Positions 55,290-63,113 of a stretch of 64,000 nt of DNA are shown here, piece after piece (within the stretch, counting starts at the first letter, position 1; each line of letters opens with the position of its first letter). A model generated the notes under the pieces. That model made no database searches, was not told the origin of the DNA, and saw nothing but the letters and a program-made list of their open reading frames with translations. The translations under genes were made by a program, and so were the position numbers. Source of the DNA: Paenalcaligenes faecalis (lineage in GTDB: Bacteria > Pseudomonadota > Gammaproteobacteria > Burkholderiales > Burkholderiaceae_B); assembly GCF_027557445.1 (NCBI RefSeq), contig NZ_CP106841.1:124001-188000 (forward strand), given 5' to 3'.

Positions 55290-55685
55290 CCGCTCACTGA
55301 AGCTCTCGCTAAGCTAGCTGCGGCTCAGGTTGAGTCCGCTAATGCACTAAAAGCAATGAATGAAGCGTTAGGCGAGACGGATGAAGAAGGTGAAGTGACC
55401 CCTGCGACTTTTGCAAATGCAGAAGCGGCAGAAACCGCCTTAACGGAAAAAGTAACAGAAGCCGAAGAAGCGCGTGATGATGAGCTAGCCAATGCCGATG
55501 CGTCTGCCTTTGAAATCTTTGCGGTACAGGAAGGTGCTGACACCGTTCTGTACGTAGAGAAAGAAGTATTTGCGGGTAGCTCCTCTGTTGCAGCTGCTGA
55601 TAACTCTGACCTTGTTCAAGTGAAATTGGTTGGTGTTAACGCCGAAGACCTACAGTTTGACGGTGGTTTCTTAACATTGGCTTAA
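55290..55685 (+). pseudogene. displaced C-terminal part of the native S-layer-like gene
   Basis: An open frame with no start signal reads PLTEALAKLAAAQVESANAL and on to a C-terminus NAEDLQFDGGFLTLA, which matches the end of the protein at 55843 (NAHQLHFADGWLTLVA) along with ADTVLYVEKEVFAG. Leu codons are of the native type (CTA, TTA, TTG). Joining codon 187 of the gene at 40117 to GAA at 55299 rebuilds an in-frame protein of about 315 residues with a GDTFTLTEALAKL junction. It is followed by its own terminator. Without upstream translation it should be silent. Confidence 0.82.
55291..55299 (+). other. putative right attachment core (attR)
   Basis: CGCTCACTG, identical to 40670-40678 and in the same codon phase; 283 bases after the integrase stop. 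Sequence to its left is element-like, to its right native-like. Confidence 0.6.
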
Positions 55686-55727
55686 TTCATTGAATTAGCA
55701 CATAAAGAACCAGTCGTAGACTGAAAG

Positions 55728-55757
55728 AACCCTCCCTCACTTCGGTGATGGAGGGTT
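55728..55757 (+). terminator. original terminator of the native S-layer-like gene
   Basis: AACCCTCCCTCAC and GTGATGGAGGGTT pair around TTCG (one mismatch) and lead into TTTCC. It follows the displaced C-terminus by about 40 bases. Confidence 0.82.
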
Positions 55758-55842
55758 TTCCTTTATGGATATATTTCACCGTGTTGCTACAGTTTGAAAC
55801 AGGCTGTTGCCGTAGTTGAATGCTCTTAAAAAAGGAAACCTT

Positions 55843-57676
55843 ATGACGGTATTTTATGTAGCACAGGATTTTGTCGATTCAACGTGGTATTTACAACAAA
55901 ACCCGGACCTTGCCGCTGCAGTGCAGGCAAACTCTGACTGGACAGACCGGATCGCAGCAACACACTATGCGTTATATGGGGCTGCCGAACAGCGCGCGCC
56001 CAATAGCTGGTTTGATGCCACCTATTATCAAACTCAAAACTCAGACTTGCACTACCTTGCGCCCCATCAGTTGTTAGCCCATTTCACGCAGCATGGCAGA
56101 GGGGCGTGCGCCTAATGCGGCTTTGTCTGATGGGCAACATCACATCGAAACCCAGTTGTTGGCGGATTACGTGTTGCAGCCAGATAATCACGACCTAAAA
56201 AAAGCCGTTGAAACCTATACAAACAGCATCGTGCAGTCTGAACTGACCGCCGCCCAGTCTGCATTGGTGGCACACCATTTTTTCCGCTATGGGCAACACG
56301 AAGACCGTCAAGGTGGCATTGCTGATCTTGATTTAGGTCGTGTTCATACACGCTTAGATCGGTTGGCGGATACTGTTCAACAAAAAAACATAGCCAAAAA
56401 TCAGGCTGAACAGGCCGCCCATGATTTGATGGCGCAATTAACGCAACGCTTTGATTTGGCGGTGGTGTCCGATGGGGGTAAATGGGATATTCAGGACGTG
56501 CAGCAGGCCTTAGAACAGCAGATGGATACACTGGGAATGCAGGTGCGTATGCAGTCCAATTCCGTTTTGGCAAGAGAAGAACCACTTGATGCCGAATCGT
56601 TGGCTTTTGCACGGGCCAAGCTACAGTGGGATCTCACCCTGCAACAGCGGTATGAAAAGGTGCTTAAAGACAGCTACGGGTCAGCCGCGCAGTTACATAA
56701 AAAAATGGTGGCCTATCAAAAGTTGCTGTTGGCAATCGAGCAGGCACGTATTGATGCCAAGGCAGAGCTGGCAAAGTGGCAGGTACTGAACCCCGATCCT
56801 GATGCGGTCGGACACAGCCTTGATAACCCCCCTGATGCTGAAAAGGCATCACCTGAGCTACTCGCCGCTTTACAGTTGTATGATCGTTTAGTCAAACAAG
56901 AGCCCGCTATGGTGAGTCGTTTAGATAAAGAGTTACACAAAGCCCTTAAAAAAGAGGGCTTTGTTGTTGATGGGCAAGAGGTGACCTTAGCGCAGCAGGA
57001 CTGGGTAGATATGGCGCAACAGGTAGTAGGCGGGGTGTTTAATGTGTCAGACGCTTTGATCGGTAGTTTGTTAAAAGTGCAATTAGAGAAAATAAACGCC
57101 AATAAATCACAGCTACTAGCGGCGCGCCAAGAGCTAAAGGACTTTGACCAAAGTGTGCAGGACTACCAGCAGTTGGTTGATGCGCAGCAACAGCTACAGG
57201 ATGCACAGGCACACTGGCAGGATCAACACGAACAGTGGCTAGATAGCGCCAGCCCTTTAGTGGGTACGGGCTATGACGTGGTATTGCCGGACGATGCTTT
57301 GGCCCAAGGTCAACTGCCGATGGTGGCGCCGGAGGCCAACGCCGATTTATTCATTTACAGTGGGCAGGCCCTAGAGGTGCAGCATTTTAATGCACAGGAC
57401 AGTTTTTATTTTGGTGCCTTGGTCGATCAGTTCCATGTGCTGCCTGCGGGTACGGTGTTGGACGTAAAACCGCTAGGTGGGGCTAGAGATCAGTTGGATA
57501 TGTTTGCCTTACAGCAAGGCGCAGATACGGTGTTAGTGGTCGAAACAGTAAGCTTTGCCGACCAGTCGGCAAACCCCATCACACCACACAATGCCGACTT
57601 TATTTTTTTGCAATTACAGGGGGTAAATGCCCATCAGTTACATTTTGCAGACGGTTGGTTAACACTGGTCGCTTAA
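55843..57676 (+). pseudogene. second S-layer-like gene, frameshifted
   Basis: From ATG 55843 (AAAGGAAACC upstream) the frame encodes the same N-terminal module as the gene at 40117: WYLQQNPDLAAAVQA, HYALYGAAEQRAPNSWFDA, LLAHFTQHG. At about 56090-56104 the frame breaks, and EGRAPNAALSDG continues in another frame to 57676. Restoring five bases (ATGGCATGGCAGAG instead of ATGGCAGAG) gives HGMAEGRAPN and a 612-residue protein. The rest is a long helical/coiled-coil region, then a C-terminal ADTVLVVETVSFAD...NAHQLHFADGWLTLVA like the displaced fragment. Real inactivation, phase variation or a sequencing error are all possible. Confidence 0.82.
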
Positions 57677-57743
57677 TGCTAATGGTATTTCTCAGATAGG
57701 CTGTTTTTATCAGACTATAACTAGCTATCAGTAACGCACTGTT

Positions 57744-57749
57744 TATAAT
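57744..57749 (+). promoter_or_regulatory. perfect -10 box upstream of the ATPase gene
   Basis: TATAAT, 36 bases before the ATG of the next gene. No good -35 at 17 bases. Confidence 0.35.
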
Positions 57750-57784
57750 GCGTAAAAGATACGTGTTTTTTTATAGGCTTTTTT

Positions 57785-59083
57785 ATGCAGCTCACCATTG
57801 AAAATATCGGTTTAATTCGTCATGCGCAAATTCAGTTAAATGGATTAACGGTGATCGCTGGAACGAACGACAGTGGGAAAAGTACCATTGGTAAGGTCAT
57901 TTTCTCATTGGTGAAAGCAATACAGCGCTATCAAGATGACCTAGAGGAAAGTAAAGAACATCAGATTGAGGTGGTATTACGTGAAGCCTATACCGTATTA
58001 CGAAAGCGTGTGGATTTCTCTGAAAGGCCAGAACTAAGAGAGCTTTTTTATCCTTTGTTTTTTATGCGAGATATTAGGCGTCATCCTGATTTAGCCCTGC
58101 AACATCGTTTTCAATACGTTGAGGATAACGTGGAATATGAGTGGCTATTACCAGACCTAGAGCGCGTTAAAGCCTTAATAGAGCAAAATGAGGATAAAAA
58201 CGAAGCTATTCATCGTGCATTTATTAAAGTTTTTTATTCTGAGTTTTCTAATGAGTATCGACGGCTAGATGCTGGGGTAGATGAGGAATCCGTACTAGAG
58301 TTAAAAGACGGAGATAATCCTCTTTTTAAAGCAGAAATGCACGATTCAAACTATAGCACGCGTCTTTATGAGGATTTGATTTATTTAGATGCAACGTTAA
58401 TTGAAACCCCTTATGTGCTGAATGTGGCGGAGCCATTACGCATGGCTCGAGCCCGCTTTGATGAGCATCAACGACATATGCCTTTAGGGCGACCGAACGT
58501 GGCTTTGCACATCAAAGACCTAAGTGATAAGTTGCGAGAGGGTGGTATGTGGGCCTTAGATGGTGATGCCTTTGCTACAGATTCTGCTATTTTAGATTTG
58601 CTTTCCAAGGAGCTAAAAGGAGAGTTTTCTTATGATAGAGAGTCAGCTGATTTCCTTTTCTCTGATGAAAAACATAGTTATAAAGTATTGAATATCGCTA
58701 GTGGCGTGAAATCGTTTGGGGTGCTACAGCTACTAGAAAAAGGGGGGTTTTTAGGTAAAGGTCAGCTCGTTATTGTCGATGAGCCTGAGGTACATTTGCA
58801 CCCTAAATGGCAGCTGCTTTATGCGCATATTTTGGTGCAGCTCGTAGAACGAGGGGCGCATGTGTTGGTGACTACACATAGCCCTTATATGTTAGAAGCC
58901 CTAGAAATCTACAGCAAACAATTACATATAAAAAACGTTAACTATTATTATGCCTCTGTGGATAATGGCTCTGTTTTTACAGATGTCACCGATCAGTTAG
59001 ATCGGGTGTATCAATCCTTAGCTGAACCCTTTTCTCAACTTGAGCGAGAGCGTTTAATGCCAAATGGAGAGTTTGAATGGTAG
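57785..59083 (+). CDS. RecF/OLD-like AAA ATPase, possible defence component
   Basis: A 432-residue SMC/ABC-type ATPase. MQLTIENIGLIRHAQIQLNG and Walker A GTNDSGKST are at the N-terminus; FSDEKHSYKVLNIASGVKSFGVL has the signature-like region, and LVIVDEPEVHLHPKWQ is Walker B, followed by HVLVTTHSPYMLEAL. This is the AAA_15/AAA_21 architecture common in anti-phage systems. It lacks a Toprim domain, so it is not a full OLD nuclease. It overlaps a small following frame by 7 bases. Sitting between two S-layer genes, it appears to be an independent cargo gene. Confidence 0.8.
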   Translation: MQLTIENIGLIRHAQIQLNGLTVIAGTNDSGKSTIGKVIFSLVKAIQRYQDDLEESKEHQIEVVLREAYTVLRKRVDFSERPELRELFYPLFFMRDIRRHPDLALQHRFQYVEDNVEYEWLLPDLERVKALIEQNEDKNEAIHRAFIKVFYSEFSNEYRRLDAGVDEESVLELKDGDNPLFKAEMHDSNYSTRLYEDLIYLDATLIETPYVLNVAEPLRMARARFDEHQRHMPLGRPNVALHIKDLSDKLREGGMWALDGDAFATDSAILDLLSKELKGEFSYDRESADFLFSDEKHSYKVLNIASGVKSFGVLQLLEKGGFLGKGQLVIVDEPEVHLHPKWQLLYAHILVQLVERGAHVLVTTHSPYMLEALEIYSKQLHIKNVNYYYASVDNGSVFTDVTDQLDRVYQSLAEPFSQLERERLMPNGEFEW

Positions 59084-59238
59084 AGCAAATCCATCGTCAT
59101 TTCATGCAACAAAATATGTTGGCGGATTTGTCCACCGTGTCACATCAGACATGTAGCCCAAACGGCAAGATGTATGTTCATTTTGATGGACTGATTAAGC
59201 ACTTGGATATGCAGAGTTTTTTACCTTCTGCTGATTAA
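59077..59238 (+). CDS. 53-residue companion frame of the ATPase gene
   Basis: Starts within the last codons of the ATPase gene and encodes MVEQIHRHFMQQNMLADLST and further to FLPSAD. The overlap suggests translational coupling. I do not recognise the product. It could be a small regulator or a truncated partner whose 3' part has been lost. Confidence 0.45.
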   Translation: MVEQIHRHFMQQNMLADLSTVSHQTCSPNGKMYVHFDGLIKHLDMQSFLPSAD

Positions 59239-59325
59239 AGAAGTAACATTCAGTGGTATTCAACTATAAAAAATAGACTCCATGCGGTGTATGATAAGGG
59301 ATACGATGTATTGACTGGAGCAACT

Positions 59326-60102
59326 ATGACTGCTAATTATCAGATCCTAAATAAAAAACAAGCCGACACCTTTTGCTGGATTCCACCGCTAGATTTAACC
59401 TATGTTGCTGGGCAGCCGTTGCTGCCTATTCATGCGGGTGAACTCGCTGCTGTAGCGTCTACCATGCCCTTAGCCATTACACAGCAGGACGGTCAATGGC
59501 AGTTAGTCGCCGTGGCGGGTTTGCAGCCCCAACATAATTTATTTGTTCATAATGGACAGTGGTTAGGGCGCTATCAGCCGCGTTCTGTAGCTACCTATGA
59601 TTTTGATTTACACACCGTAGGTAATTTGTCTTTTTTACGTTTTAATTTAAACGGAAAGTTGGCGGCAACCGCCAATCAGGCCGGTGCGCAGCCCTTGATG
59701 ACGGCAGATGGGGCGTTAACTCCGGCGGTACAAGCTATCCAAGACCAGCTGTTAAAAGACTCCCCTTTGTTTGCGCGCACCCAAACCGCCGTACAGGCCT
59801 TAGCCGATGCGGGCGTATTGATGCCTTTCCCCCAAGGGCTAAAAGACCAACTGCAATTGCAGTTAACGGGGCTGTTTTGTGTGGACGAGGCCGCATTGGC
59901 TAAATTACCAGATGCAGATTTTTTAGCTCTGCGTCGGGTGCAGGCCTTGGGGATAGCCTATGCCGTGAACCTGTCTTTACAACAGGCGCACTTGTTAGTT
60001 CGCCTACAAAAACATAACTCTGCCATTGATGCCCCCGCCGATGTGGATGCACTATTCGGCGAGGGTAATGGTCACGACGATACTTTGAAATTTAATTTTT
60101 AG
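59326..60102 (+). CDS. SapC-family protein, copy 3
   Basis: A 258-residue SapC homolog started at MTANYQILNKKQ, which has GGAG upstream. LPLAITQQDGQWQLVAVAGL, NGQWLGRYQPRSVATYDF and the end DDTLKFNF align with the other copies. Leu codons (TTA/TTG/CTA) are native, so this is likely the resident chromosomal SapC, downstream of the frameshifted S-layer-like gene. Its last 11 bases overlap the convergent acyltransferase gene. Confidence 0.83.
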   Translation: MTANYQILNKKQADTFCWIPPLDLTYVAGQPLLPIHAGELAAVASTMPLAITQQDGQWQLVAVAGLQPQHNLFVHNGQWLGRYQPRSVATYDFDLHTVGNLSFLRFNLNGKLAATANQAGAQPLMTADGALTPAVQAIQDQLLKDSPLFARTQTAVQALADAGVLMPFPQGLKDQLQLQLTGLFCVDEAALAKLPDADFLALRRVQALGIAYAVNLSLQQAHLLVRLQKHNSAIDAPADVDALFGEGNGHDDTLKFNF

Positions 60103-62008
60103 TCGGGTCTACGTACGCAGCGATGCGCGCTTTAATAGCGTGAGCTAGGGTATTCGCGCCGCTGCGGCTTAAATGCCCGTAATCCCAAGCTACCGGTTCC
60201 CACGTGTCACCAACGGGGACGACCGTCTGGCACAGACCCTCTGCATCACATAACATATCCAACACACTGATAAATAGTGCCTGTTTATCCATATGACGCT
60301 GTAGGCGCTGTTCTAACTGTTTTAATTCCGCATAGGTGGGGTTAGGCAGTTGGTGGGGGGCATCGCCAGTTTTAGCGTAGTTACTTAATATCGAAATTAA
60401 AGAGGGTGGCCATTGTGGTACGTCTCCAATAACAATGACGCGGGTGTGCGGGGCGATCTGGCGTAGATAGGCCAACGTATTGCTAAGCTGTTTGCCGATT
60501 AAGTCGGGATCATGTTGGGGTAAGTGTTTTTGATAGAGCAGCCAGTTCGCATGCAAAATAACCAATGGAGGTTGTTTTTGCTGAATTTCATTAAAATTAA
60601 ACTGGTTCACAGCAGGACAAAAGGGGCGCCAAGCATGGATTTCCTCACCAAGCAATGGCGCACAACCGCTGGCGGTGTATTTGGCAAGAGGGTAGTGTTG
60701 GACTAAGCCATACCACAGCGCCGATGCGTGCGAGTCGCCCAGCATGGCATTGGGTTGTTCGGTGTTGATTCTACAGGCTTCGCCTAATACGTGGCTGTCT
60801 TTGTCTTCTGCTACAAAACACGGGTCGTGGCTAGCTTGTTGGGCCGATAAGGCTTGGTGGGTAAATAACATGCGCTGCACCGTGTTAAAGCGTTGGGGGT
60901 AGCCATGTTGGTATTGTAGCCACAGCATGGCACTCGTCATCATGGCAATGCTGCCTAAACTAAGACTAAACACCGTGCGTCGCGATAGGAATTGACGATT
61001 CCTAAAGGGTTGTTCTACCCAGCGCCAACTAATGGCAGCCAACGCAAAGGTCAGCACAAGCAAGCCCAGACTGGTTTTAAGGTCTAATTCGGATTGAACC
61101 AAGGCAATGCGGGTAAAGGCAAATAACGGCTGATGCCACAAATATGCGCTATAGCTTAATAATCCAATCCAAACCAAGGGACGTAGACTGAGCAATCGAG
61201 CGGTATAGGTATAGGGTTGGGTAAATATAATCAGCCCTACGGTGGCGCCCACTGGTATCAGTGTCCAAAGGCTAGGGTGATGGGTGCTAGGGCTAAAGCA
61301 GACAAAGCTGGTGATAAGGACGACTAAGGCAAGGGCGCTGCCCAGTTGATTACCCCAGACTCTACCCTGAGAGGGGCGTTGATGCAGATAAAAGGCACAG
61401 GCTGCCCCAGCCAGTAGCTCCCAAGCGCGTGTGGGTAACAAATAAAAGGCAGCGCTACCATAACTGGGGTTAATCCAATGAGCTGCCAGTAGGCTCGTTA
61501 TAAACAAGGCGGCTAATAGGCCAATCAAACGGTGTTTTTTTGACCAGAAAGCCAGAAAAAGCAGGGGGAATAGTAAGTAAAATTGCTCCTCTACCCCAAG
61601 CGACCACAAATGCAGCAAAGGGAGCAGACTCGTATCACCTGTGAAATAATCAATGTGCTGCCAAAAATAAATATTCGCAACAAAACCCAAGGTAGCCATC
61701 ACGCTTTGGGCAAAGCTGGTCAATTGCTGGGGGCCTAACAGCCACCACGCCGCCATCGTGGAGCTGACTAAAACAAAAAATAATGCCGGTAAAATGCGCC
61801 GCGCCCGACGTTCATAGAAATACGCTAAGCTAAATTGATGGTTGGCATATTCTTTAATAATAATAGAGCTAATTAAATAGCCGCTAATGACAAAAAAAAC
61901 GTCTACACCTAAATAACCACCCGATATCCACGAAAATCCGGCATGAAAAAACAATACAGGTAATATCGCAAAAGCACGTAAGCCGTCAATTTCTGGGCGG
62001 TAGTTCAT
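60092..62008 (-). CDS. OafA-type acyltransferase with SGNH domain
   Basis: A 638-residue O-acyltransferase started at MNYRPEIDGLRAFAILPVLF, the family opening with its conserved RPEIDGLRA. About ten membrane helices (acyltransferase-3 domain, to about 370) are followed by a periplasmic SGNH domain with LGDSHASALW and the DYGHLSRSGA His motif. It should O-acetylate surface glycan. It lies 25 bases downstream of the AlgX/J-like gene on the same strand. Confidence 0.92.
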   Translation of the reverse strand: MNYRPEIDGLRAFAILPVLFFHAGFSWISGGYLGVDVFFVISGYLISSIIIKEYANHQFSLAYFYERRARRILPALFFVLVSSTMAAWWLLGPQQLTSFAQSVMATLGFVANIYFWQHIDYFTGDTSLLPLLHLWSLGVEEQFYLLFPLLFLAFWSKKHRLIGLLAALFITSLLAAHWINPSYGSAAFYLLPTRAWELLAGAACAFYLHQRPSQGRVWGNQLGSALALVVLITSFVCFSPSTHHPSLWTLIPVGATVGLIIFTQPYTYTARLLSLRPLVWIGLLSYSAYLWHQPLFAFTRIALVQSELDLKTSLGLLVLTFALAAISWRWVEQPFRNRQFLSRRTVFSLSLGSIAMMTSAMLWLQYQHGYPQRFNTVQRMLFTHQALSAQQASHDPCFVAEDKDSHVLGEACRINTEQPNAMLGDSHASALWYGLVQHYPLAKYTASGCAPLLGEEIHAWRPFCPAVNQFNFNEIQQKQPPLVILHANWLLYQKHLPQHDPDLIGKQLSNTLAYLRQIAPHTRVIVIGDVPQWPPSLISILSNYAKTGDAPHQLPNPTYAELKQLEQRLQRHMDKQALFISVLDMLCDAEGLCQTVVPVGDTWEPVAWDYGHLSRSGANTLAHAIKARIAAYVDPTKN

Positions 62009-62033
62009 AAGTAAATAGGAATAAATAAGTGGG

Positions 62034-63104
62034 TTATAGCGGGGTTTCTGAGTAGAAGCGATCTCTGGATTCGCGTTCCACAACAGTAGTAACTACCAGG
62101 TCTGGCGCGTAGGAGTGTACTAAATCCGTGATTTTTTCTGGTGTGGCGCCAAGGATATGTATATGCATGACTTCTTTGAAATGCTCCAGCATAAAAGGCA
62201 CCATACTGGATCCAAATGAGTCATGTATCCATAAGACTTTTTCTTGATTTAACGCGGCTGAGTTTTTATATAGCGTCGGGGTGTGTTGACTATCAGCAAA
62301 AGTAATGGATTTGATGCCTAGAGAGGTTTGGTTGTCATAGTCAATGACCTCGACCGTAGGGGGGGTGGCAGTGGTATGGGTAGAGCTAACAAAATAGTCG
62401 TCTACGTAGTTAGCGATGTGTAAAAAGTTAGTCAGGTCGCCTTGTTTGTTGCCGTATTGATAGATAGTGTTTTCAAAGTCATATTGGTTAAATCGTAAGT
62501 GAGGGTGTTTTTGTTGTAGCGTATGCATAAACGCTTTAAAGCCAACCCATGCGCCCAGCTGATTCCAGTGAGAGTCTGTTTTAAAGTATAAGGGCAAGGT
62601 ATACGTCTGTCTGGCTTGTTCTAAGGCGTCTAACAGAACGACATATATATCTTCATTATTGTTTTCTTTAAAGTAGCTCAAAGGTGTTGTCATGGGGTTT
62701 TTGACCCAGTCTGGTGTTTTTTCGCTGTAGACGCTGTCTTTATCAGGGGCAAGCATAATCGTATAAGACTGGACGCCTTGGCTTAAAAACCAGTGTTTCC
62801 AGAGGGTAGCATTATGGATAATGGTTTGGATGTGTTCTTTGTCTTGCTCACTGAGTTTTCTCTTTTTTTCTACCCCGTTCATGTAGGTATTACCTAGAAA
62901 AAGCCAGCCGTCTTTCCCTAGATAGGTTTGTTGGGGGTTGATAGATATCCCCATCTGATAACTAAGCCAGCCAAATAAGGGTTGAATTTTGTCCGTGTTA
63001 TAGAGGTTCTTAATGGATTGATTCTGGTACAGATTCCACGCAGGAAGTAAGGCCAAAGATACCAAGAACACACACAGGAATGCATGAATTTTTTTTCTTA
63101 TCAT
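62034..63104 (-). CDS. AlgX/AlgJ-like SGNH-hydrolase-fold protein
   Basis: A 356-residue protein with an N-terminal signal or anchor helix (IHAFLCVFLVSLALLPAWNL) and an ALGX-like fold. GKDGWLFLGNTYMNG, the catalytic YFKTDSHWNQLGAW and VLWIHDSFGSSMVPFMLEHF are clear. Such proteins transfer acetyl groups to exopolysaccharide in the periplasm, fed by the MBOAT protein encoded 9 bases upstream. Confidence 0.88.
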   Translation of the reverse strand: MIRKKIHAFLCVFLVSLALLPAWNLYQNQSIKNLYNTDKIQPLFGWLSYQMGISINPQQTYLGKDGWLFLGNTYMNGVEKKRKLSEQDKEHIQTIIHNATLWKHWFLSQGVQSYTIMLAPDKDSVYSEKTPDWVKNPMTTPLSYFKENNNEDIYVVLLDALEQARQTYTLPLYFKTDSHWNQLGAWVGFKAFMHTLQQKHPHLRFNQYDFENTIYQYGNKQGDLTNFLHIANYVDDYFVSSTHTTATPPTVEVIDYDNQTSLGIKSITFADSQHTPTLYKNSAALNQEKVLWIHDSFGSSMVPFMLEHFKEVMHIHILGATPEKITDLVHSYAPDLVVTTVVERESRDRFYSETPL

Positions 63105-63113
63105 CGTCCGGCC

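Larger units (their letters stand above)
40670..55299. mobile_element. ~14.6-kb integrative element inserted in an S-layer-like gene
   Basis: Bounded by the two copies of CGCTCACTG. Contents in order: in-frame passenger domain, SapC-like gene, IS3 remnant, second SapC-like gene, 9-bp repeat array, HUH replication protein, winged-helix protein, paired HTH genes, HigBA-type toxin-antitoxin, an arm-domain-only integrase paralog and a tyrosine integrase at the right end. No conjugation or capsid genes are visible, so it is probably integrative and mobilisable or satellite-like. The host gene reads through on both sides: its N-terminus at the left, its displaced C-terminus at the right. Boundaries are inferred from codon usage and the direct repeat, not from an empty site. 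Confidence 0.75.
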
